Below, piece after piece: positions 23,100 to 34,589 of a stretch of DNA of 64,000 nt (positions within the stretch are counted from its first letter, which is position 1; each line of letters opens with the position of its first letter). The stretch comes from Gnetum montanum (taxonomy: Eukaryota; Streptophyta; Gnetopsida; Gnetales; Gnetaceae), in assembly GCA_015680685.1 (NCBI GenBank), contig MNCI01038168.1, positions 34,912 through 98,911 on the forward strand, read 5' to 3'. Made by a program: the position numbers and the translations under genes. A model generated the notes under the pieces. The model did not search any database. It saw only the letters and a program-made list of their open reading frames with translations, and had not been told where the DNA came from.

Positions 23100-24400
23100 G
23101 CTAGGCTTAAAGGAAAAATTTACTAAGGTGTTTAAGGAGGAATTAGATGGATTACTACCCATAAGAAATGTACAACATTGGATTGATTTCATCTCTAGTG
23201 CTACCATTCCAAACAAGAGAGCATACTGGATGGCACTGAATTAGTGGACTAAATTGTAAAGCCAAGTAGAGGAGTTACTTGCAAATGTCTTCATGAGAGA
23301 ATCCATTTCACCTTGTGCAGTTCAAACAATGCTTGTGCCAAAGAAGGATATCGATGAATAGAGGATGTACATTGACTCCAATGTAGTGAATAGGATAATA
23401 GTGAGGTACAATTTTTCTATTCCAAAGATGAATGATATCTTTGATGTTCTTACAAATGCTAAAAATTTTAGCAAATATTATTTGAAGAGTGGTTACCATC
23501 AAATTTGAATTAGGCTTGGTGATGAATAGAATATAGCATTCAAAATATTGGATGCATTGTTTAAATGGTTCATGATGTCATTTGGGCTCATGAATGCACC
23601 TACTACTTTCATGAGGTTCATGCATGATGTATTAAATAACCAAATTATTATGTACTATACTATTTTTTAATATTATTTTGGTGTATTTATCTAATAAGGA
23701 AGAGCACTTGGATCACCTAAGAATGATGTATCTTAAATTAAAGGTGGTATAGGTAGTAATAAATGGGAAGAAAAGGTATTTCTTCAAGAGGAGAATCACA
23801 TCTTTGGATCATGTGATCTCTAAAAATCAGATCTAAATGGACGCTACAAGGGTGAAGGCTATTAGGGAATTGACCAACTCCTAATAATGTTGGGGAGGTA
23901 AGATTATTCCTTAGTCTAGTAGGTTTTTATAGAAGATTCATCAAAACTTTTAGTAATATTTCTTATCTCATATTTGCTTTGTTGAAGAAAACTAAAGATT
24001 TCAAGTGGGATAATGAAAATTGAAGAAGCTTTAAGATTTTTAAAACCCTTTTCAAGTGGAGGTGGGTGCAAGTAGACTTTCCAATAGTAGGGTACTTTCA
24101 CAAGAAGGTACACCTATCACTTTCTTTTTAAAGAAAATGAATAAGTGAAGGCAAAAATATAGCATACATGAGAAGTTGTGTGATTTTCTTCAAGAAATTA
24201 AGCATTAGAGGTATTACTTGTCGTCCAAGAAGTTCACTTTGATAATGGACCATAAAGAACTTTGATGTTTGAACTCTCAAAAGAAGTTGAGTGCAAAGCA
24301 CATGAAGTGGGATCCATAGTTACATGAATTTAATTTTGTGTTAAAGCAAAAAAGTGAAAAAGCCAATAGGGTCACTAATGCATTATCTAGGGTGCATGTG
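23100..24400 (+). pseudogene. Reverse transcriptase and RNase H of element G
   Basis: RT blocks in order: VPKKDIDE, MYIDSNVVNRIIV, YNFSIPKMNDIFDVL, FSKYYLKSGYHQI, ALFKWFMMSFGLMNAPTTFMR (about 23335-23620). The YxDD region follows but is frameshifted. Farther on come FYRRFI-like and LKKTKDFKW-like blocks (23920-24010). The end of RNase H, FTLIMDHKEL, then the KANRVTNALSRVH motif, lies at 24233-24400. Stops and frameshifts are frequent. Confidence 0.85.
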
Positions 24401-24519
24401 GTTAATTTCAATGTGCCTCATGTTGAAGGTATAGGTGATTTTGCTAATTTGTATAAACATGATGTTGATTTTGAAAAACTTTGGAAAAGTCTTAAGGAGC
24501 CATTATTGAGTAGGATAGA

Positions 24520-25870
24520 ATAATGGATAGACTATCATATTTAATTAAACTATTATTGAAGAATAGAAAGGTATGTATTTATAATTGTGATTTTAGGAAG
24601 AAGATTTTTTTTGAAAAACATTGTAGTGACATGGTAGGTTACATGGGTAAGGATAGAACATTGGAGCTTACTAAAGTTTTAAAATTTGTGAAGGAGTGTT
24701 TGACTTGGTAGAAGTTCAAAGAAGGTAAATAAGTGGATGGACACTATATGTATTTGTCAATTTCCAAGGATCCATGAAAAAGAACGCCAATGGATTTTGT
24801 AACTGGTATTCCAAAAACAAAGTGGAAATGATGCAATTTTTGTTGTTGTTGACAAGTTCTCCAAGATGATACACTTTATTCTATGCAAAAAAAATGAGTG
24901 ATTCTTCTTGTGTGATAAATTTATTTTTCCAACATGTTATGAAGTTACATGGTATTCTCTAGAATATTGATAGTGATAGAGACTCCATGTTCATAAGCCA
25001 TTTTTGGAGGTCCCTTCAAAAATTTTTAGGAATAAAATTGAATTTTTCTAGTGCATATCATTTATAATCTAATAGCCAAACAAAGATGGTAAATAAATTC
25101 TTACTAAATATTTTTAGGTATTTATGTGACAAACAACCAAACATGTGGGAAAAATTATTATGTCATGCTAAGCTTTCATATAATAATGATTTTCATGTTA
25201 CTATTGGAAAAAGCCCATTTGAGGTGAACTATGTTTTTTGTCCTAAGGTGGTGGATACCTTGAATAGCTTTGATGATGAAGCTCAACTTACTACTGATTT
25301 TCTACAAGTGATAAGGGATATCCATGCATAAGTAAAATCAAATCTTGAGAAGAAGGCTAAAGAGAGAGTTCTTAAGAGGAATGGGATAAATGGAAGTCTA
25401 ATTTTGATTTTGGTGATTTGATTTAGGTGCTCTTGAAGAAGAAATGATTGAGAGGTGTTAACTTCTCTAAGTTAAAAGTCAAGAAGATGGGGCCTTTTAG
25501 AATTAAGCCCAAGATGAATGATAATGCTTTTGAAATTAACTTGCCAAATGATATTGGTTTATTATCTATATTTATTATTTCAAATCTTGTACATTATCAT
25601 GGACATGCTAATTATGAGATCATATAGGATAGCATCAATGAGTTAAAGGGATCTATTAATTAGTCCAAGCATTTAATGGAGATAAATGTAATCATACTCA
25701 TGTGGAGAGAAGCTTCAAGTACTCATGGAGTTAAGAGGCATGAGTACTAAATCAATTAGAAGGATTTGTCCATGGATGATGTTGTGTGAGTTCATGAGAT
25801 CAAACTTCATGAGTGAGGAATCCCTTCAAATCTTATTCCCTTTTTAACATAAGTTTTCTTTTTGACGGCT
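24520..25870 (+). pseudogene. Integrase and 3' end of element G
   Basis: A ruined zinc-binding domain (24540-24710) leads to TPMDFVTGIP and VVDKFSKMIHFI (24780-24880). Next come DSDRDSMFISHFWRSLQKFLGIKL (the second catalytic Asp region), FSSAYHL, then PNMWEKLLCHAKLSYNNDFH and GKSPFEVNYVF (25140-25240). After it, FGDLI-like and KKMGPFRI-like wording resembles the C-terminal region of gypsy integrases; a chromodomain is possible but not demonstrable. Confidence 0.8.
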
Positions 25871-25881
25871 AGGAGAGCTAG

Positions 25882-26787
25882 TGTAGGAACACCTCTTTCA
25901 ATTCCCTTCTTCTCTTCCCTATGTGTGGTTTTTGTAGGTTTCGGGCTTTCTAGAAATTTCTTGGACATCATGGAGATGACTTGCCTAAGATCTAGGATCT
26001 AAAAAAAGAGGTTTGGGAAATTTTAGAAATGTCTAGACTATGCTAGGGAGGTCTCAAATGAGACATCCCAATTTTTGTGAGATGTCTTAGAGCATAGACA
26101 TCCTAGAGGTTGGAAGATGTCTCATACATGGATGAGATGGCTCAACTACATTGAAGATGTCTCACACCCATATGAAATGTCCCACATGCTAGCAAATTTT
26201 AGCAGCAAGATGCTTGAGGAAGGTCAAAGGCAACCCAAATGAGTAGGAAAACTTCCAAATTTATCCCTTCTAACTTGGAAAATAGCCAAAATGATAGAGG
26301 AAAAGATAGAAACATCACGAGATCTTAAACTTGAGCTTAAAGAAGTTTTACAAGGCTTCTTGTCTTACTCTGCCAATAAATATTAGTGTTGGTGCATGCT
26401 TGTATCACCAGGAGATGTCATGAGATGTGAGTGGAGAGTCATGAAAGCACAAAGAGTACATGAGTGTGCATGCATCTCTTGGTGAATTATGTATGTTCTA
26501 ACCTAGTGTCTCTTATGAACTTGTGAGTTGAGATCTCAATCCTAGGTTGTGAAAGATATTCTCTATTAGTTGTCTTACCTTACTAGTAACCACTATATTG
26601 TTGTAGAGTGTCATGCTCTATAGCATCATTGAAGTGTTGAGAGAGTTTTGGACATTTTGTGTGTTGGAAACCCCTTTTCAATCTTCCATGTAATAATTGA
26701 AGATAGATAGTTTTCTTATTTTCTAGTATATTGTTTGTCTTTTCATAATATCTACATTTGGTGGATTTGAACATTCAATTCAAGTTT
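25882..26787 (+). repeat. 3' LTR of G (cut by F)
   Basis: Starts TGTAGGAACACC after the purine-rich GGCTAGGAGAGCTAG. It lacks roughly the last 25 bp present in the 5' LTR because element F begins at 26788. Confidence 0.8.
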
Positions 26788-27877
26788 TGAAACACCACAA
26801 AATTTCGAGCTTGGTACTTCTCCAGCAAGAAGCAGGTCCTTGGGACCCATGAACAACCACAGCTACATTTGGTGTCGCACATTGCAACTTTGGGGATCAA
26901 AATGCTTAATTTTCACTAAGTATGCAGTACCAGCGTATACACCCAGCGTAGACATCCAACTTACATGCCCGATGTACACTTCACATGTACGCTCGGCAAG
27001 TACGGAAAATGTTTACGCCCGACGTGGAATCTCCAAAGACAGAATGAAAACAACACCGAAGAGCAAGAATTGAAGCAAGTCAGCAACCATCAGCGTATAC
27101 GCCCAGCCATTGTCGGCGTATACGTCCAGCATCCACAGCATCTACGCCCAGCACATCTAGCGTATACGCCTAGAGCTTACACCCGCCTGATACAGCGTAT
27201 ACGCTTAGCAAATGTAATATGTTGTACACTTGTAAATTTTGCACCTTTTTTGCACCCGGTCAACGTCCACGTGTCGCCCAACCCAAGTCTAGCGTAACAA
27301 CCGGTATAAAAATCCCACTTTTCCACTTGTACCAGGACGGTTGGCAAAAATCCCAGAGCATACCAGAGAACAATTATACTGCACACCAGAGCTAAAGACC
27401 CCTTTACGCTGGATAGTACTGTACGCTGGGCACACAGTCTCTACGCTGTGCATACAGTCTGAACCAGCCGAGTCATCCCTGCATCCACCCAGGCTTTTCG
27501 TCCGCCTTGTGTTCCATCACAACTACGTTAGACTGGTGCATTGTACTTTCGTTCTGTAATATCATTGTTTACAGTTTACGTTAATTTCTTACATGTGTTT
27601 TGTTTACGCTCGTTTACATTTACGTCCTATTCGCATCTGTTACACTATTTACGCTCTCGTTTACGCCCGTTACGCTGTTTACGCATAACCCAGCGTATAG
27701 CACCTTGGCATACGTTCGGGGAAATCCTTGTCTGATCCGTGTGCGGACCACCCAAGGTACTCTGCCTTCGTGCATTCCAGCTCGCCCTCAGGTGAAGGCA
27801 GGGTCTTCTGTGCGCATCCTGTGATCCCACGGTCTCTGTTTCCTTCCAGCCGGTGACCGACGATTTCAGGCGGTACA
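26788..27877 (+). repeat. 5' LTR of F, with TATA box and GCGTATACGC cluster
   Basis: TGAAACACCACAAAATTTCG to GGCGGTACA. The U3 region carries several GCGTATACGC-type palindromes (27093, 27115, 27159, 27194). The TATA box, GTATAAAAATCC, is at 27304-27315. The 90-aa and shorter open frames here are by-products of the repeats. Confidence 0.85.
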
Positions 27878-27879
27878 GA

Positions 27880-27905
27880 AATTGGAGCTAGAAGGAGGGC
27901 CTCTG
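27880..27905 (+). other. Probable primer binding region of F
   Basis: ATTGGAGCTAGAAGGAGGGC follows the LTR by two bases. Element H has TTTTTGGCACTAGAAGGAGG in the same place (minus strand). The conserved TTGG-GCTAGAAGGAGGGCC core suggests the primer site. I cannot name the tRNA. Confidence 0.5.
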
Positions 27906-27929
27906 CCTAAGACTTATTGTGCCTCAGAG

Positions 27930-28230
27930 TTCTTAGCGTCTACGCTGCCGCGTTTACGCTGACTCTGCCTACAAACCTTCCAGCGTATACACTATTGCGT
28001 TTACGCTGCACTCCCTACGCTGTAGACTTTGTTTACGCTGCATGCTGAACTCTGTTTACGCTGCCGACATATACACTGCACACTTTACGCTGTAGACATT
28101 GTCTATGCTGCACATAAAACTCTGTCTATGCTATCAATGTTTACGCTGCTACAGTGTTTTTATGCTGCTATAGTGCTTTTACGCTGCTACAATGCTACTA
28201 CAGTACCGCTACAGTGTTTTTTCAACAAAA
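27930..28230 (+). repeat. Leader of F: repeated TTTACGCTG motif
   Basis: TTTACGCTG/TCTACGCTG-type words recur about every 15-35 bp between the primer site and gag, grading into GCTGCTACAGTG repeats near 28140-28215. H has a comparable GCTATGCTAGAGCTTGCTA leader at 62935-63010. Confidence 0.65.
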
Positions 28231-28572
28231 ACACCCAAAACGAGCCCGTTTCAAAGCCGAATTCGCTGCGATTCGCACCTACTTCAAAGCGGTCTAAGTA
28301 ATAACGGCAACCAACATGGATCACCCTGTCTACGGCATACAATACACACAACATAACGATTTTGAGATGACTTCCTCTTACCTGAGATCACCATCCGTGT
28401 ACGACTACAGTTCATAATTTCATACTTAGCCAAATTTTCTCCCGTTTACGCTGTACACACTAGACACTTTGAAAAATTTTCAATGTTCACACGCTGGACA
28501 CTCTGCACACTTAGCCCGAAACATACTCGACACTTGTTAGCTAGCTCGTACACTACCCCGTCACACATCACC

Positions 28573-31500
28573 ATGGAGTCCCAGACCTCTAATTCACACG
28601 CCTTCATAGTCCCCACACAAGAATAGTATAACTACATCTGTGTGAAGATTCAGGCCAACCTTCCTATTGACCACACAGAACAGGAGGCAAAATGAAACTT
28701 CGAGCACATATACATGGGACGTCATGAATTTGCCCCCTCCATATATGACATCATCCCCCTTTCTGATCCTCATCATAGGCTCATCTCCCAGCTCCTTCTG
28801 GCAAGGGGCCAAAACACACGACGACCCACTGAGGAGCCCCAAAACCAACATGATTTAGATGACTTCGAGGCACAATCTAAACCTGAGGATTCATACCGCA
28901 CCCTCAGTCCCCATGCCTACATGAACCTATCACTCCATCCTCACATGGGATAGACGACCACTCACCAAGTGTCAATGAGCACACAAGCACCAGTATCCCA
29001 ACAGAGATTACCCACCCCCATCTCCACCCAGTACATACCACACGTGCAAACGCATGGGGCCACTTTCACTACATCGGCCCCGCACATCCAAGGTGTCACT
29101 TCACAGTTTGTGGCTAGGCAAGGAACCATACCCCTTGTTCAACAACCCACTCACTTCAACGTGCCACACCCCACAACCACAACTCTGAACATCTCTCCAC
29201 AGCAACAAATGACAACCCAACAACCTCCTCAACCAACCAATCTACCTACCGCTCAAGAGTGGGCAGAAGCAAAATAGATGATGCAAACGTTAGCGGATGA
29301 GATAAAGCAACTCAAAGCTGACAACACTGAACAAGTTAAAATACTGGATTTCTACCGCGACGATCCAATTAGCTCTTCAGTGCCACCGTTAGCTTTACCC
29401 AAGGGAATAACATTGCCCCAGTTAACCAAGTACAATGGGAAGGAAGATCCAAACGCTCACTTAGTCACGTTTCGATCAGAAACTCTATTGCTTCAAGCTT
29501 GGCCCCACTCAATCTTGCGAGTGTTCGCTATGTCCTTAACGGGTGTAGCCTTAGACTGGTACCGAGCCTTGCCTCGTAACTCCATATCCTCTCTGGAGGA
29601 CTTGTTACATCAGTTCGTTACCCAATTTAAGTACAACCTCAAGCCTGAAGCCACACTAGATAGTCTGATACAGGTGAAACAAGCACCACTTGAGCCTGTA
29701 CAAAAGTTCATCCAACGATGGAGTGCAGCCCTTAACGAACTTCATGAGCCCATCCCTGAAAAGTATTTGCTTACGATTCTGAAGGGAGTCATGAATGACT
29801 TCATTAAGTCAAAACTATACTACCTAAGCGCTCAAACATTGAGCCAAGCATTCACACAGATCAAGAACATTGAACAAGTTGCACAAACCAGCAATGACCC
29901 TGCCTATGTGGCTTACAAGAACCAACATGTTGTCAAACAAAAGGCAACAATGGAAACTGTGGCCACAAGCACAAAAACAACTAACACCAGTACCAACCCG
30001 CCTGCAACAACAGGGGCCACCTTAAGGTCCAATTTTCAATGCAAGGATTGCTCTAAGTACACATCGCTACCTGCGCGACCTTCGGAACTACTAGAGCAAC
30101 TCCTTAAAGCCGGGCAAATCCAATACAAACACGTAGTGCAGAATGCTCGCCGCCGACATGATAGGTACTGCGAGTTACTGAGGAACCCCACCTTAGCAGC
30201 ACCAAATGAGCCCCCAGTTCCATGACATTTCAAGCTAGACCAATTCTGCCATTACCACCAGATGTCTGGTCACAATATTGACACCTGTCATGCGTTAAAG
30301 GATGATCTACAAGCAAAGATAGAACGGGGCCAACTAAACATCAACACCTTGAATTAACCGAGCATAGACGATGCCCCCTATTTCATAAACTTCATTGGCA
30401 TAGATAGTAAGCCTAAACTTGTGCAGCAACCTTTTGTGATTCGTGTGCCTCCCAGCAAGGCAACAATCCCCTCCACCTCCACGAGTAAGGGGCCTCCCAT
30501 CGTCATCAAGGTGCCACCTAGAGCACCGACGACACCTTTTGTGGTCAAAGTACCACCACAGACGTCCACTAAGACATTAAACTAGCACAATTCACCAACG
30601 ACAACAGCAAAGAAACCTTTTGTTATCAAGGTGCCACAACAAGCTAGTCAAATAACAACGACACCTCCCAAACTACCATTTGTCATAAAATTTCCACCAC
30701 GCGATGGCCCCTCACTTACCCTGAGCCCAACCGTAGGAAACATCTCAACCTCTCCTCCCTCAAGAGTCAACCTTGCCAACAACACGGATAAGCCCACCAA
30801 ATGGTAGCAGAAGAGGACAAATGAACAACGAACAATACCCATAGCTAAAACAAAGGACACACCTAGTATACAACAACTGAACATTGGGGGCCCTACCCCT
30901 AATCCCAAACAAACCAGGCCCAAGCCTTCAACCCATACAAAGGCAACCAACACAACGGTAGACAACACAGACTTTGTAGCTACACTAGCCCAGGTGAAAC
31001 AAACGCTCAAACAAAAGAACACAACCATGAGCTTGTACGATTTGGTGATGACATCATCGGCTCATCGCAAAGCCTTAGCACAAACATTAACATCCATTCC
31101 TATTACAGAGGACATCCCTACTAACATGGAATCCATCCGTGCAATGATTTCACAACACACACCACAAGAATTAGGTTCAAACACCTTAGCCTTTCGTGAT
31201 GATGCAGTTAAACGTAACCTTGAACAAGGGGAAGTTACAACAGCTCCATTATCGATTAGTGTGCATGTCGGGCAATGTACCATTCGCAGAGTGCATGTTG
31301 ATGATGGTGCAGCAACAAACGTAGTTCTATACTTCGTCATTAACAAACTAGGCATGGCAGATGAGATCATGCCAACAGAAACCACGTGTTTAAAATCTTT
31401 CAATGGATCATGTGTCACAGTTAAGGGCACAATCAACATAGCCTTTGTGGTAGGAGAACAATTCCCCACCAGCGCGGAATTCACTGTCATAGAAGAGATG

Positions 31501-31944
31501 CCCAGTTTCAACATGATTCTTGGCAGACAATGGCTAGCACAACAATGAGTCGTTTCCTCACTGATACATCAAGAAATCCACCTTCCATACGAAGGCGAAC
31601 AAGTCATTATACATGGTGACAACACTCCCTTTTAAGCTGACCACAACATAGACATGTCACAGGTCTTGAAAGAGGAGCCTCTTAAAGCAACACCCACAAC
31701 AACAAACACAACACCAAGAGCTAAAATGCCCGAACAAGGGGTAAAAACTGAAAGCCTCCCAGAGCAAACTAACGCGCCTCCTAGACCATGTCCCACTAAG
31801 AAACAACTACATAATCAAGACTCCCCTGCGACCAAAGACACGTCTGATCTCCACCCACTCTTCACCTTTGTTCGTTGTGCATACGTCACCTTAGTTTGTA
31901 TTGTATTAGCTTACGCATTTTCTCATGGCCCGAAAAGGCCTTAA
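28573..31944 (+). pseudogene. gag-protease polyprotein of F: 1,123 codons in one frame, ten stops, no frameshift
   Basis: Start chosen at ATG 28573 (MESQTSNSH). The phase is unbroken to TAA 31942-31944. Internal stops are TAG 28624, TGA 28693, TAG 28951, TAG 29275, TGA 30223, TAA 30355, TAG 30583, TAG 30805, TGA 31546 and TAA 31633. Order: Gln/Pro/Thr-rich N-terminus; Tat-type gag domain (29400-29880; LPQLTKYNGKEDPNAHLVTF, VALDWYRALPRNSISSLEDL, QAFTQIKNIEQVA); a short Cys/His block, FCHYHQMSGHNIDTCHALK; a long Pro/Thr/Lys linker with PFVIKVPP repeats; and an aspartic protease (31265-31550) with RVHVDDGAATNVV and MILGRQWL. The active site is D-D-G, not the usual D-S/T-G, and H has the same. 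Gag would assemble particles; no pol follows. Confidence 0.9.
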
Positions 31945-33485
31945 ACTAAACCATGGCCCGAAAAGGCCTTAAACTACCACCATTTCACATTATCTTCTAT
32001 TTATAGGTGTATTTCAATTCATGTTTTATGCAGTTGCTATTTAATATTGTTTTCTCTAGTAGCTTTTGTTTACAGGATCATACAGACGCACACGCATGCA
32101 TCCACATAGAACAATCTTGGAATCACGACTATAAACTGATACCACAGCTCGTCCTGGAATCATGACAATAAACTGATACCACAAAACAATCCTGGGTTAT
32201 GACTTAAAATTGACACCACAACTGTCCTGGCATCATGACAATAAACTAATACCCTACAGTGTCCGCAATGACAATAAACTAGCACCCATCCGGCATGACA
32301 GGACACTACCACCGCCACAACCATCAGAGTCCGCTAAGACTATAAACTAGCTTGCCTCCTCATAGTCCACTAAGACTAAAAACTGGCAATGTAACGTCCG
32401 CCACGATGCTAAACAGGCAATGTCCAATGGATTACGACATAAAACTAACCCATGATAGTCTGCCAAGACTATAAACTGGCAAGTTCATCTCTGGTTCATC
32501 AATCTGCCGCCACATTTAAGCTTTATCACTGCATCGCTCACCATCAGAAGATCCTACCAACGCTGCTGCCATTGACATACAACGCTTGAAATCTCTTTCA
32601 GCATCTTTGTTCCCTCTACCGCCGTGTAAGTCTGTGCTCAATTATTCACTCATGGTTTTCTTGTCTCTTTGGAGTTACGTTTGCAGGATGACATCCAGGG
32701 GTTTTTGCACAAGAATGCATTTCGTCACAAGTAGCAAGATGGGACAATGTTCACAACACACATGGCGAGACTAAATCAAACCGTTCACTAGTATATCCCC
32801 ATTCACCGACTCATTCCCTATCCGTTCACCAACACATTTTATTCAGTCACACCTTTGATACACCCAGTACACCCAAAACTTTGAACAGGTTGTCGCATAC
32901 TGTAACACCTTGAAGTAGTCACGACACATGACATAGCGCTTGCACATGAGTACAAAATCAATGCATTTTCTTATGTTAAAAAAAAACGAGACCTTTGGCA
33001 CTTCCCATATAAGCCCGAGGCGGGAAGGTAGTTGTCTCAAAACCAAGTACTCATGTCCAAAACGATCAAGAAACATCCAGTTGTATGGCTTTGGCTCTCC
33101 GCCAAACAAGGCTCCCCTAAACATTAAACACGGGCCATGTTCCCCCAAAGCATGTAGCACATCCTCCCGTGGCTTTGGTCTTGCCAACAAGTGCTCTTGA
33201 ACACTAACCAAGAGCCTTGTTCCGCCAAAGGACGTACATCACATGTTTGAACTCCGAGTCTGCTAAATAATGGCTATTGACAAGGACCAACATGCCGCAC
33301 ACCCGAGCATCCCATTTCCCAAGCGCAATCCCTTGGGTAGTGATCGATCCCCACAATCTCCGTTTTCCTACCAGCCATAAACTTCACTTTCCCGATCCCA
33401 TGTATTACTGAACACAGTGCGATGATGTCTAGTCAAGTGACAACTGACAAAGTCTTTATAAGGCTACTTGTGGTGTTTTGCACTT
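31924..33485 (+). repeat. Non-coding region of F between protease and 3' LTR, with internal repeats
   Basis: It opens with two 28-bp copies (31924, 31952) containing GGCCCGAAAAGGCCTTAAAC. From about 32110 to 32490 there are ten or more degenerate units of the type GTCCTGGAATCATGACAATA / AAACTGATACC, later GTCCGCTAAGACTATAAACT. H carries the same wording inverted (58740-58880 and near 59045), so this is a kept family feature. The rest (32490-33485) shows no gene. Confidence 0.65.
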
Positions 33486-33539
33486 CTTTGTTGACGCTCC
33501 TCGGGTAGATTCCTCCGGGCGTCAACAAAGAGGGGCCAA
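33486..33539 (+). other. Hairpin and polypurine tract of F
   Basis: CTTTGTTGACGC (33486-33497) and GCGTCAACAAAG (33519-33530) form a perfect 12-bp inverted repeat with a 21-nt loop. The right arm runs into the polypurine tract AAAGAGGGGCCAA (33527-33539), which ends at the LTR. H keeps the right arm and tract (57524-57543, inverted) and a weaker left arm. Confidence 0.7.
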
Positions 33540-34570
33540 TGAAACACTACAAAATTTCGAGCTTGGTACTTCTCCAGCAAGAAGCAGGCCCCTAGGACCC
33601 ACGGACAACCACAGCTACATTTGGTGTCGCACATTGCAACTTTGGGGATCAAAATGCTTAATTTTCACTAAGTATGCAGTACCAGCGTATACGCCCAGCA
33701 TCCACAGCGTATACACCCAGCGTATATGCCCGACATCCACAGCGTATATGCCCAGCGTAGACATCCAACTTACACGCCCGACGTACACTTCACATGTACG
33801 CTCGGCAAGTACGGCAAATGTTTACGCTCGACGTGGAATCTCCAAAGACAGAATGAAAACAGCACCGAAGAGCAAGAATTGAAGCAAGTCAACAACTATC
33901 AGCGTATACGCCCAGCACATCTAACGTATACGCCTAGAGCTTACGCCCGCCTGATACAGCGTATACGCTTAACAGATGTAATATGTTGTACACTTGTAAA
34001 TTTTGCGCCCTTTTTGCACCCGGTCAACGTCCATGTGTCGCCCAACCCGAGTCTAGCGTAACAATTGGTATAAAAACCCCACTTTTCCACTTGTACCAGG
34101 ACGGTTGGCAAAAATCCCAGAGCATACCAGAGAACAATTACGTTGCGCACCAGAGCTAAAGACCCCTTTATGCTGGACAGTACTGTACGCTGGGCACACA
34201 GTCTCTACGCTGTGCATACAGTCCGAACCAGCTGAGTCATCCCTGCATCCACCGGGGCTTTTCGTCCGCCTTGTGTTCCATCACAACTGCGTTAGACCGG
34301 TGCATTGTACTTTCCTTCTGTAATATCATTGTTTACAGTTTATGCTAATTTCTTACATGTGTTTTGTTTACGCTCGTTTACATTTACGTCTTGTTCGCAT
34401 CTGTTACGCTGTTTACGCTCTCATTTACGCCTGTTACGCCGTTTACGCATAACCTAGCGTATAGCACTTCGGCGTACGTTCGAGGAAATCTTTGTCTGAT
34501 CCGCATGCGGACCACCCAAGGTACTCTACCTTTGTGCATTCTAGCTCGCCCTCAGGCGAAAGCAGGGTCT
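33540..34570 (+). repeat. 3' LTR of F, cut at the N
   Basis: Collinear with 26788-27806. It has an extra run of CAGCGTATACGCCCAGCATC units at 33684-33765 that the 5' LTR lacks. It stops at GCAGGGTCT just before the single N at 34571. Confidence 0.85.
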
Positions 34571-34589
34571 NATAAAGTTTGTTGTGTGT

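Larger units (their letters stand above)
7567..26787 (+). mobile_element. Element G: decayed Ty3/gypsy retrotransposon carrying nested insertions
   Basis: Host element for the nested block. Its 5' LTR starts at 7567 (TGTATTGACATCTCTTTC), is interrupted at 7657 by element A, and resumes at 20415-21218. The 3' LTR is 25882-26787 and starts TGTAGGAACACCTCTTTC. The interior 21219-25881 holds gag, protease, RT, RNase H and integrase in that order, all on the plus strand and all full of stops. Integrase after RT is the gypsy order. The LTRs are visibly diverged. Element F cuts the 3' LTR shortly before its end, so the right-hand target duplication is lost. Confidence 0.8.
26788..34570 (+). mobile_element. 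Element F: Tat-type gag-protease retrotransposon without pol
   Basis: LTRs are 26788-27877 (1,090 bp) and 33540-34570 (cut at the N at 34571, about 71 bp short). The two are very alike by eye, so F is the youngest complete element here. Interior: a primer-site-like block, a repeat-rich leader, one long gag-protease frame, about 1.6 kb of non-coding repeats, a hairpin and the polypurine tract. No RT, RNase H or integrase. It is visibly richer in GC than its surroundings. It sits inside the 3' LTR of G. The target duplication cannot be checked because the right end is missing. Confidence 0.85.

Noticed and set aside
32843-33211. 122-codon minus-strand frame in F
   Set aside because: It lies in the non-coding block before the F 3' LTR, shows no domain, and has no counterpart noticed in H.
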